64,000 nucleotides of DNA from assembly GCA_016714815.1 (NCBI GenBank), contig JADKBZ010000004.1, forward strand, positions 372,001 to 436,000. The letters run 5' to 3'. The position numbers were made by a program, and so were the translations under genes. This DNA is from Holophagales bacterium (GTDB taxonomy: Bacteria; Acidobacteriota; Thermoanaerobaculia; UBA5066). Below are positions 15,545 through 23,004 of the stretch, piece after piece. Position 1 is the first letter of the stretch, and each line of letters starts with the position of its first letter. Under the pieces are notes generated by a model that saw nothing but the letters and a program-made list of their open reading frames with translations, was not told the origin of the DNA and ran no database searches.

Positions 15545-17686
15545 ATGCGTCTCTCCGCCGCGCTTCTCGCGCTCGCCCTCCCCGCCCTCTCGTCCATCGC
15601 CGCACCGCCCGCGGCTCCGCCGCCGACCGAGGTTCGCCCGGTTACGGACGTCCTTCACGGCGAGTCGATCGTCGACCCGTACCGCTGGCTCGAGGGCGAC
15701 GCCAAGGGCGCCGTCACCCCGGAGGTCACCGCCTGGACCGACGCCCAGCTCGCCTACACGCGCGAGATCCTCGACAACCTTCCGGGGCGGAAGGCCGTCG
15801 AGACACGCCTGCGCGAGCTGATGGAGGTCGGCTCCGTCTCCGCGCCCCGCATGCGCGGGAACCGGTACTTCTACTCGAAGCGCGAGGGGACCGAGAACCA
15901 GGCGAGGATCTTCGTCCGCGAGGGGTACGCCGGCGCGCCGCGCCTCCTTCTCGACCCGAATACGCTCGACGCGAAGGGCCTCGTCACCATCGCCTGGACC
16001 GAGCCCGATCTCGCCGGCCGGCTCCTCGCTTTCGGCATGTACCGCGCCGGTGACGAGAACGCGACCCTCTACGTTCTCGACGTCGACTCGGGCCGCTGGC
16101 TCGCCGACGAGATCCCCGGGAAGGTGAGCAGCATCGACTGGCTCCCGGACTCCTCCGGCTTCTTCTACCGCAGCCTCGAGAGCGTCAAGGACCCCTACTC
16201 CGGCCAGGTGAAGTTCCACCGCCTCGGCTCGCACCCGCGCCAGGACGTCCTCCTCTTCCGGCAGTACACGAAGGAGCAGAACGCGAAGCTGGCGACGACC
16301 TACGGCCCCGGCTTCTCCGCGAGCGAGGACGGCCGCTGGGGCCTCCTCTCCTACGCCACCGGTACCAGCACGAACGACCTCTGGGCGGTCGACCTCGACC
16401 GCTGGGCGCGCACCGGCGAATTCGTGAAGACCGACGTCATCGTCGGCTCCGAGAGCACCTCCAGCGGCTCGATCCTCGGAGACACTCTCTTCCTCCACAC
16501 GACCGACGGCGCCAAGAACGGCCGCGTCGTCGCCGTCGACCTCAACGCCCCGGCGCGGGGCGGGTGGAAACCCCTGCTCGCCGAGCGGAAGGACGTCTCG
16601 ATCCGACGGGTCTCCCTCGCCCGGGGAATCCTCGTCGTCAACCTCCTGAAGGACGCCGCGACCCGGATCGAGCTCTACACCCTCGACGGCAGGCCCCTCG
16701 GCGACCTTCCGCTCCCCGGCATCGGATCGGCATCCCTTTCGACGGCCCAGGACCGGACCGAGGCCTTCCTGACGTACACCTCGTTCAACGAGCCTTCCGG
16801 CGTCTACCGCGTCGACCTCGCCACGAAAAAGGTCGAACTCTGGGAGCGGCCGAAAGTCCCCGTCGACCCGTCCATCGTCGAGGTGAAGCAGGTCTTCGTC
16901 CCGTCGAAGGACGGCACGAAGGTCCCGGTCTTCCTCGTCTACAGGAAGGGGCTGAAGCTCGACGGGAACAACCCGACGCTCCTCTACGCCTACGGCGGCT
17001 TCAACGTCAGCCAGACGCCGTCCTTCAGCGCGACCCTCTTTCCCTGGTTCGAGGCGGGAGGCGTCTTCGCCCTCGCGTGCCTGCGCGGCGGCGGCGAGTA
17101 CGGCGACTCCTGGCACGAAGCCGGGATGCTCGGGAAGAAGCAGAACGTCTACGACGACTTCCTCGCCGCCGCCGAGTGGCTCGTCGCGCAGAAGTACACC
17201 AGGCCCGCCCGGCTCGCCGTCTCCGGCGGGTCGAACGGCGGCCTCCTCACCGGGGCCGTCCTCACGCAGCGTCCCGAGCTCTTCGGCGCCGTCATCAGCG
17301 CCGTTCCCCTCCTGGACATGCTCCGATACCAGTCGTTCCTGATGGCGCGCTACTGGATCCCCGAGTACGGCAGCGCCGAGAACGCCGATCAGTTCAAGTT
17401 CCTGCGCGCCTATTCGCCGTACCACAACGTGAAGAAGGGGACGAAGTACCCCGCCGTCCTCCTCACCGCCGGAGAGAACGACTCCCGCGTCCACCCGCTC
17501 CACGCGCGCAAGATGGCGGCGCTCCTCCAGGCCTCGACCGCTTCCGACCCGGCCGAGAAGCCGGTCCTCCTCTGGGTCGACCGCGACGCCGGCCACGGCC
17601 AGGGCAAGCCCCTCGCCCTCCGTGTTCGCGACGCCGCCGACCAGAGGATGTTCCTGCTCTGGCAGCTCGGAGCGCTCCCGAAGTAG
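15545..17686 (+). CDS. secreted prolyl oligopeptidase (S9A)
   Basis: A 713-residue serine peptidase that cleaves short peptides after proline. A signal peptide covers about residues 1-20 (RLSAALLALALPALSSIAA). The N-terminal catalytic part starts VRPVTDVLHGESIVDPYRWLEGD, followed by a seven-bladed propeller. The C-terminal alpha/beta-hydrolase has the triad S563 (SGGSNGGLLTG), D646 (AGENDSRVHP) and H684 (DAGHGQGKP). Length and order are standard for the family. The ATG is preceded by GGAGG. A TATGAT box at 15488-15493 is a plausible -10. The downstream palindrome ends the unit. With the other exported peptidases here it suggests a protein-degrading lifestyle. Confidence 0.93.
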   Translation: MRLSAALLALALPALSSIAAPPAAPPPTEVRPVTDVLHGESIVDPYRWLEGDAKGAVTPEVTAWTDAQLAYTREILDNLPGRKAVETRLRELMEVGSVSAPRMRGNRYFYSKREGTENQARIFVREGYAGAPRLLLDPNTLDAKGLVTIAWTEPDLAGRLLAFGMYRAGDENATLYVLDVDSGRWLADEIPGKVSSIDWLPDSSGFFYRSLESVKDPYSGQVKFHRLGSHPRQDVLLFRQYTKEQNAKLATTYGPGFSASEDGRWGLLSYATGTSTNDLWAVDLDRWARTGEFVKTDVIVGSESTSSGSILGDTLFLHTTDGAKNGRVVAVDLNAPARGGWKPLLAERKDVSIRRVSLARGILVVNLLKDAATRIELYTLDGRPLGDLPLPGIGSASLSTAQDRTEAFLTYTSFNEPSGVYRVDLATKKVELWERPKVPVDPSIVEVKQVFVPSKDGTKVPVFLVYRKGLKLDGNNPTLLYAYGGFNVSQTPSFSATLFPWFEAGGVFALACLRGGGEYGDSWHEAGMLGKKQNVYDDFLAAAEWLVAQKYTRPARLAVSGGSNGGLLTGAVLTQRPELFGAVISAVPLLDMLRYQSFLMARYWIPEYGSAENADQFKFLRAYSPYHNVKKGTKYPAVLLTAGENDSRVHPLHARKMAALLQASTASDPAEKPVLLWVDRDAGHGQGKPLALRVRDAADQRMFLLWQLGALPK

Positions 17687-17745
17687 TTCCCCGAGGGATC
17701 TCGGGGTCTGGTCCCCGCTCTCCTCCCTGCGTTCTCCTCTCGAAA

Positions 17746-17773
17746 GACAACCGGCCCTCGAGGGCCGGTTGTC
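17746..17773. terminator. 28-bp perfect palindrome, terminator
   Basis: GACAACCGGCCCTC and its exact complement meet without a spacer (17746-17773) and are followed by CCGTCTTGCC. It lies 60 bp past the prolyl oligopeptidase stop. Confidence 0.6.
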
Positions 17774-17871
17774 CCGTCTTGCCCCGACGTACCCCTCCTG
17801 CGATAGCATCTCGAATATCCGATGAAGCCAATTCGCGCGGGCCCCCGAAGACGGGGGCGGGAGTAAGAGTC

Positions 17872-18480
17872 ATGCCGATCCGCGTTCCGCTCGAGGTTCA
17901 CGCAATCACCATCGTCGTCGTCGAGGAGCGAATCGAGGAGAGACAGATACGGGTCGGCCCGAACACGGTTCCTCGCCGCGAGCGGGTCACGGCACGCCGC
18001 GAGTTTCCGCCCCGGCAGGATCGGGCCACCTTCGAGAGCGCGCTCCGCTACGCGAACGCCGTCTTCGCGCCGGCCGACATCCGGTTCCACCTCTCCTCGT
18101 TCACCCCCGCCACCGAGGAGATCCCGAACGGCACAGAACAGGTCGACTTCAACGGATTCCAGTACCTGGCCGGGAGGCATCCCCCGCGTTCGGGACTCTC
18201 CGTCCTCCTCGTGGCCGATTTCGAGAGGGCGGACCTGGGAGGGCAGGCGGTGGAGTCGCAGTCGACCTGCATCGTCTGCGCGCTCGGCGACCCCGGCACG
18301 GGGAAGGTCCTCGCCCACGAGCTGGGGCACCTGCTGGCGCTCCCCCACGTGGAAACGGGCTCACCCCGGGCGAACTGGAACCTGATGTATCCCGCACTGC
18401 GGGCAGGCGACGAGCTGACCGCGCAGCAGATCTCCCTCGCCCAGGGGTCCCGGGCGGCACGCCGCTTCAACGCCCCCTGA
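17872..18480 (+). CDS. small metzincin-like zinc metalloprotease
   Basis: A 202-residue protein with HELGHLLALPH at residues 149-159. This is the HExxHxxxxxH zinc site of metzincins, with catalytic Glu150 and the third His at 159. The usual Gly of HExxHxxG is replaced by Ala. NLMYP at 170-174 supplies the Met-turn (Met172). The N-terminal half contains a charged beta-rich stretch, with no signal peptide or pro-domain. Such small metzincins may be cytoplasmic or exported by another route. A short hairpin lies just upstream (17841-17858) and the Shine-Dalgarno is weak (GGGAG). The exact family cannot be named from sequence alone. Confidence 0.65.
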   Translation: MPIRVPLEVHAITIVVVEERIEERQIRVGPNTVPRRERVTARREFPPRQDRATFESALRYANAVFAPADIRFHLSSFTPATEEIPNGTEQVDFNGFQYLAGRHPPRSGLSVLLVADFERADLGGQAVESQSTCIVCALGDPGTGKVLAHELGHLLALPHVETGSPRANWNLMYPALRAGDELTAQQISLAQGSRAARRFNAP

Positions 18481-18498
18481 GCCCTCGCCTCAGCGCCC

Positions 18499-18535
18499 GG
18501 AGAGGGGCCTCTCCCCCGGTCGGGGCCCCCTCTCC
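18499..18535. terminator. hairpin between convergent genes
   Basis: GGAGAGGGGCC faces GGCCCCCTCTCC across a 14-nt loop, with one bulged C. It sits between the metzincin and CDP-glycerol-transferase-like genes, which converge here. There is no T run on either side, so its terminator role is inferred from position. Confidence 0.4.
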
Positions 18536-18548
18536 GCGGGATCCGGGG

Positions 18549-19664
18549 TCAGCTCCGCTCCAGGACGAGGGAGACGATCCGTTCGCCCGAGTGCCCGAGG
18601 TGCGCGAGGCAGAGGTCGCGAAGGGCGGCGCGACCGGCGCGTCGCGCCTCGGGTGCGCCAAGCCCCTCCTCGAGCGCCGGGCCGACGCCTTCGAGGCCGT
18701 GGAAGAGGTGGCTCGCGCCCCGGTAGGCCGCCGCGAGGGCCGGGTCCCACGGGTGGAACCCGGGCCGTTCGAAGAGAACGATGGGGCGATCGAAGAGCGT
18801 GAACTCCACCGTCACCGAGCTCAGGTCGGAGACGAGCACGTCGGCGGCGGCCAGCGCCTCGAAGGTCCGCTCGGGCTCGAGCAGCCGGAAGCGTTCGTGC
18901 TTCCCGGCCAGCTCCCCGAGCCCGCCGAAGAGGGCGTCGTAGTCGAACGGGAAGAGCTCGCGCCGGAGCCTCCGGACGAGGCGCGTCCCGAGACCGGCCT
19001 TCGGGTCGCCGATGTCGTACTTCACCCGCTTCCAGAGATTCGGGTGCCCCGTCTGGAGAACGTTCGCTTCGGGGAGCGCCGCGAGAACCGCGCGGGGAAG
19101 CGCGGCGCCCAGCCGCCGGAGGTTCCCGTCCGGGGTCCAGTGCGACGTGATGACCACCGTCGGCCGGCCCGGGTCGAGACCGAGCCCGTCGAGAACCTCT
19201 TCGCGCCTTCGCCGGGCACGCCAGAGCCGGTCGAGGCGCGGATGACCTCCGACGACGATCTCCGTCGAGGCGCGCGCGAGCGGGCGGTGGCGCTCGAGGA
19301 AGGCCCGGTGCGCTTCCGACACCGCGACGAACAGGTCGCTGAGAGGCAGGGAGACGATCCCGTACCCGTGCAGGCCATAGGCGGCGCCGTGGGGGATCCG
19401 CACGCGGTACCCCGCCGGCACGTGCTCGTCACGCTGGTTGTCGGTCGCCAGGACCGCGTCCCAGCGGCCGCCCGACGCCTCCGCGAGAGAGATCTCCCGG
19501 GCGGCGAGGGAATGGGGCGGGTCGCCGGCGGCCTCCTCTCTCGTGAACCACGGCTCCACCTCCTCGCGCCCGGAGCAGGCCTCGAGGACCTCGGCGAGCG
19601 CCGGTTCGGAGAGCCGGTTGTGAGCGAAGAAGAGCCAGCGCTTCCGCCGCCCTCCGGCGGTCAC
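18549..19664 (-). CDS. CDP-glycerol glycerophosphotransferase-like protein
   Basis: A 371-residue GT-B-type protein resembling the teichoic-acid CDP-glycerol transferase family. Recognisable parts are YRVRIPHGAAYGLHGYG, VVGGHPRLDRLW, PTVVITSHWTPDGNLRRLG, NVLQTGHPNLW and the signature ADVLVSDLSSVTVEFTLFDRPIVLFERPGF. It would transfer glycerol-phosphate or a related polyol-phosphate onto an envelope polymer; in a Gram-negative the acceptor is unknown. The GTG start at 19664 overlaps the upstream stop as GTGA, so it is co-translated with the small secreted protein. No other wall-polymer genes are adjacent. Confidence 0.75.
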   Translation of the reverse strand: MTAGGRRKRWLFFAHNRLSEPALAEVLEACSGREEVEPWFTREEAAGDPPHSLAAREISLAEASGGRWDAVLATDNQRDEHVPAGYRVRIPHGAAYGLHGYGIVSLPLSDLFVAVSEAHRAFLERHRPLARASTEIVVGGHPRLDRLWRARRRREEVLDGLGLDPGRPTVVITSHWTPDGNLRRLGAALPRAVLAALPEANVLQTGHPNLWKRVKYDIGDPKAGLGTRLVRRLRRELFPFDYDALFGGLGELAGKHERFRLLEPERTFEALAAADVLVSDLSSVTVEFTLFDRPIVLFERPGFHPWDPALAAAYRGASHLFHGLEGVGPALEEGLGAPEARRAGRAALRDLCLAHLGHSGERIVSLVLERS

Positions 19665-19999
19665 CGCCCCCGAACCTGGACCGAGACCGCCGAGACCTGG
19701 TCGATCCTCACGACCGCGTCGAAGAACTCCCGGCCCGAAAGGTCGGAGAGGTGCGCGAGCTCCTTTCCCACCTTCTGGAGCTTGCCGAGAACCTCCTCGC
19801 CCGACCCGGCGAGGCGAAGGCGCACCGGCCTCCCCTCGAGGCGCTTCAGTACGGCCGCCATGCCGTCCTGCTCTTCGAACACGACCTTCTTCTCCTGGCC
19901 CGTTCCCGCGTCCTGCCCGAGGGCGGGCGCGGCCGTCAGCAGCATCAGCGTGGCGAATCCGAGCCCGAGCGTGTTTCTGGTCGACTTGAACATCGACAT
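19661..19999 (-). CDS. small secreted protein of unknown function
   Basis: 112 residues with a clear signal peptide (LGLGFATLMLLTAAPALG, cleavage near residue 29). The mature part is short and beta-rich (RPVRLRLAGSGEEVLGKLQKVGKELAHLSDLSGREFFDAVVRIDQVSAVSVQV). The spacing of these strands loosely resembles an Sm-like barrel, but that is only an impression. ATG at 19999 (MSMFK) has GGGAGAAG upstream; ATG 19993 is an alternative. The minus strand has a TATCGT -10 candidate at 20046-20041. It overlaps the CDP-glycerol-transferase-like gene by four bases, so the two are probably co-translated. Confidence 0.6.
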   Translation of the reverse strand: MSMFKSTRNTLGLGFATLMLLTAAPALGQDAGTGQEKKVVFEEQDGMAAVLKRLEGRPVRLRLAGSGEEVLGKLQKVGKELAHLSDLSGREFFDAVVRIDQVSAVSVQVRGR

Positions 20000-20093
20000 C
20001 GGCTTCTCCCGTTCTTCTGGCTGTTCCCGATCGCCGGCGGACGATAGCCCGCACGCTTTCGCCGGCCCGTGACGGAGGTCGAGGATTCCGGGG

Positions 20094-22427
20094 TCAGCGA
20101 GCCCCCGCATAGACCGCGAGTCTACGGAAGAACTCGAGGTTTGGGGCCGCACCCCGTCCCCCGAGGATTCCGAGGTCGCCGATGGCGAGGACCTCCCCCC
20201 GGCTTCCGGCGGTGAACAGCACGATGGCCGCGTCGGAGCCCGAGCGGGCGAGGACGCGGCCGGCCCCCGGCCGGACGGCAAGGCCGTTGCCCTGGGTCAG
20301 GGCAATCGTTCCGAGCCCCGCGACGAGCGGGTGCGATGCCGCCACCGTCGCCACCGTCCCGGCCAGGGCCCTCCCTTCGAACGTCACTCCGAGTCCGCTC
20401 CCGACCGCGTTCAGGTCGGGCCAGTCCTCGTTCTCGTCGACGGGCGCCGTCCCGTAGCGGAGGCGCGCGCCCGAATTCGCCAGGACGAGGAAGCCTCCTT
20501 CCCGCGCGTACGCCTCGAGAACCGCGACCTCGGCGGGAGAGAACGCCTCGTCGTACGGCTCCGGACCGGCGACGGGCGCCGGGTAGTCGACGACCGGCAG
20601 AACGGCCACGAGCCCGGCGCCCGAGAGGGCCGCGCCGGTCACCGCGGTCCCGTACGGCACGACGTCCACCGCCCATCCCTCCCACGCGAGGGCCATCCCG
20701 AGAGCCCCGAGCTGCGCGGGGGTCATGTGGACCGCCTCGGTGTGGCTCGCGACGAAGACCGCGCGACGCGTCTTCTCGGGAGTCGTCCTGAGGGACGCGG
20801 ACGCCCTGGGGAGCTCCACGGCCGCCGCGAGGCCGACCTTCGCCAGGTCGGCGAGGTCGTCGCGGTGGAGCCCGGCGAGGGGAAGGTCGTCGTAAGGGTC
20901 GTGGAGGTGCCCGTCGACGTGGACCTCGGTCATCGCGTCGGCCAGGAAGATCGTGTTCGCGCTCGGGATGTCGAAGCCGTCGAAGGAGCTGTTGTCGGAC
21001 GTGATCCCCGTGACCTCGACGGCCTCCAGCCTCACCCCGGCCCGCGCCGCCAGGCCCGAGAGGGCGACCGGCATCGGGATGCGGGCGTCCCCGAGCGCCC
21101 GGTACGACTGCGCCTCGCTCACGAGGCGCCCCGTCATCCCGTCGAGCGGGTGCGTGAGGCAGTCGAGCTGCACCATCGCCACGGCCCGCTGGAGGAGGGC
21201 GGCGTTCGCGTTCGCGAAGACCGACGAGCCGAAGAGCCCCCGCTCGTGGCTCCCGAACCAGGCGAAGAGCGTCTCGACCGGCGGCCTCACGCCGGCCTCG
21301 TCGAGGACCCGGGCCGCCTCGAGGAGCGCCACCGAGCCGCTCCCGTTGTCGAGGGCGCCGGACGAGTTCGGCGAGTCGAGGTGGGCGCCGACGACGATCG
21401 CCCGCGACGGGTCGACGCCCGGCACCCTGAGGACGAGGAGCTGCGACTCTCCCGGCGAAAAGACGTCCTCGTCCCACGCGACGCGCGCGCCGTCGATCCG
21501 CGAGAGCTCCGACAGGTCGTCGATTCCCGCATCCGCGAGGTCCTCGAGCTTCACGTAGAGCGTCGGCACGGGCGGGGGGTCGGACATCGACGTCAGCACG
21601 CTGACGTCCCCGACGAACGAGCCGTGGGCCTCGCCGCGGACGTTCGAATAGCGCGTCACGAGGATCAGCGCCGAAGGCGAAAGCCGGAGGAGCGCGGCCG
21701 CAGCTTCCGCGGCCGCGGCGGTCGTCACGACGCCCCGGTCGAGCAGGGCGTAGTCGGCGACGACGACCGTCCCGGCGAGGGTTCCCGCGGGTCGGCCGGC
21801 CACGTCCGACAGCCGCTGCACGACGAGGACGTCCCCCTCGACGACGACCGGATCCGGCTGGTCGTCGTTGGGCGAGCCGTCCGAGTCGAACCTCAGCGCC
21901 AGAGCCAGGCTGTCCCGGTGCCCCTGGAGGGCGTGGGCCGGGACGGTGACGTCGACGCCGCCCACCCGCACCGAGAGCTCCGCCCGCCGCACCTCGCTCG
22001 AGAGCGGCACCCGAAAGTGCGGCCGCTCGACGGTCGCCCCGAGCGCGGCGAGCCGCCGGAGCGCCGAGACCCGGCCCGCCAGCCACTCGAACGCCTCCCG
22101 CTCCCCGCTCGTACCCGACGTCCGGTAGAGACGATCGGCCCCGAAGCGCGTCAGCTCACCGAGGTCCGCGAGCATCCGGTCTTCCGAGACGAGAGCGCCG
22201 AGGCGGCTCGGGGCGGAAGGACCGCCGGCCGGGAGCTCGGGCCGGGGAAGGAATTCGCGGGTCGCCGGGATCCCGGCTGGCCAGATCCCGCCTCCGTCGT
22301 CGTCGACGGGGCGGCCCTCACGGAACCGCGTGCCGCGACTCTCCTCTCCAGGTCCCGGGGTGCCGGACCCGTTCGTCCCGAAGGCGAGGAGGACCGCGAC
22401 GCTCGCGAAGAGGATGGCCTTCTTCAC
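20094..22427 (-). CDS. M28-family zinc peptidase with C-terminal GATase-like domain
   Basis: A 777-residue exported aminopeptidase-like protein. It has a signal peptide (KKAILFASVAVLLAFGTNG), a PA-like insert (about residues 190-300) and the M28 core. Metal ligands are visible in VVGAHLDSP, GALDNGSG, VQLDCL and HLHDPYDDL. The catalytic Glu-Glu pair reads SHERGLFGS, so the position of the general-base Glu is occupied by His while the ligand Glu stays. The C-terminal ~200 residues (RRAVFVASHTEAVHMTPAQL and onwards) look like a GATase-like or DUF4350-type domain. The start is GTG at 22427 with a perfect AAAGGAGG. It is transcribed alone. Confidence 0.82.
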   Translation of the reverse strand: MKKAILFASVAVLLAFGTNGSGTPGPGEESRGTRFREGRPVDDDGGGIWPAGIPATREFLPRPELPAGGPSAPSRLGALVSEDRMLADLGELTRFGADRLYRTSGTSGEREAFEWLAGRVSALRRLAALGATVERPHFRVPLSSEVRRAELSVRVGGVDVTVPAHALQGHRDSLALALRFDSDGSPNDDQPDPVVVEGDVLVVQRLSDVAGRPAGTLAGTVVVADYALLDRGVVTTAAAAEAAAALLRLSPSALILVTRYSNVRGEAHGSFVGDVSVLTSMSDPPPVPTLYVKLEDLADAGIDDLSELSRIDGARVAWDEDVFSPGESQLLVLRVPGVDPSRAIVVGAHLDSPNSSGALDNGSGSVALLEAARVLDEAGVRPPVETLFAWFGSHERGLFGSSVFANANAALLQRAVAMVQLDCLTHPLDGMTGRLVSEAQSYRALGDARIPMPVALSGLAARAGVRLEAVEVTGITSDNSSFDGFDIPSANTIFLADAMTEVHVDGHLHDPYDDLPLAGLHRDDLADLAKVGLAAAVELPRASASLRTTPEKTRRAVFVASHTEAVHMTPAQLGALGMALAWEGWAVDVVPYGTAVTGAALSGAGLVAVLPVVDYPAPVAGPEPYDEAFSPAEVAVLEAYAREGGFLVLANSGARLRYGTAPVDENEDWPDLNAVGSGLGVTFEGRALAGTVATVAASHPLVAGLGTIALTQGNGLAVRPGAGRVLARSGSDAAIVLFTAGSRGEVLAIGDLGILGGRGAAPNLEFFRRLAVYAGAR

Positions 22428-22468
22428 GCCAGCCTCCTTTCCCGATACCCTATCCTAGCCCTCCCATC

Positions 22469-22490
22469 GGGGTCAGGTCTTGATTTTCTA
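22469..22490 (+). repeat. dispersed GGGGTCAGGTCTTG repeat, copy B
   Basis: Identical over 22 bp to 14935-14956. The last three bases (22488-22490) are the TAG stop codon of the MOSC gene on the minus strand, so the element has either inserted at the gene's end or truncated it. Confidence 0.65.
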
Positions 22491-22985
22491 TTCTGGCGCC
22501 GCCACGACCCGGACCGGCTCTCCCTCGCGCACCGTCCCCTCCACGACGACCCGGGCGTAGACGCGGCTTTCGCCGGGGCGGTCTTGCTGATCGATCCGGT
22601 GGATCCTCCCGTCCGCGAAAGAAGCGCGGATCTTCCCGCACGGGACGCAGTACGACGTGACCTCGAGGACGGCGCCGCCGTCGAACTCGAGGCGCGCTCC
22701 CGGAGCGACGAGGTTCCAGTCGAGGCCCGAGACCGTCACGTTCTCTCCGGTCGACCCGGGCGCGATCGGGTGCCCCTCCTGGCGGAGCCGTTCGAGAACG
22801 TCGAAGGAGAAAAGCGAAACGGCCCGCTCCGGCCCGCCGTGGTAGCGCCGGTCTCCCTGCACGTCGCCGCAGAGGCCGTCCTTCGTCACCACCGCCTCGG
22901 GAACGGGGCGCTTCGGCACGCCCCCTCCCGAGACGTTCAGCGACCGGACTCGTCCCGTCGCACGCTCGCCCGGCGCGCCGCTCAC
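22488..22985 (-). CDS. MOSC-domain protein (YiiM-like)
   Basis: A 165-residue single MOSC domain, the fold that also ends molybdenum-cofactor sulfurases. Signatures are GLCGDVQGDRRYHGGPERAVSLFS, GSTGENVTVSGLDW and the conserved cysteine region VTSYCVPCGKIRASF. YiiM relatives are molybdoenzymes acting on N-hydroxylated compounds; the substrate here is unknown. The start is GTG at 22985, 20 bp after the Tricorn stop, so it is probably the last gene of that transcript. Its stop codon lies within a dispersed repeat, and the C-terminus (EPVRVVAAPE) seems complete for the family. Confidence 0.85.
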   Translation of the reverse strand: MSGAPGERATGRVRSLNVSGGGVPKRPVPEAVVTKDGLCGDVQGDRRYHGGPERAVSLFSFDVLERLRQEGHPIAPGSTGENVTVSGLDWNLVAPGARLEFDGGAVLEVTSYCVPCGKIRASFADGRIHRIDQQDRPGESRVYARVVVEGTVREGEPVRVVAAPE

Positions 22986-23004
22986 CGCCCGATCCGCCGA
23001 AGGG

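Noticed and set aside
17841..17858. Short GCCCCCG hairpin before the metzincin as a riboswitch
   Set aside because: A single 7-bp stem with no conserved aptamer-like sequence; not enough to name a regulatory RNA.
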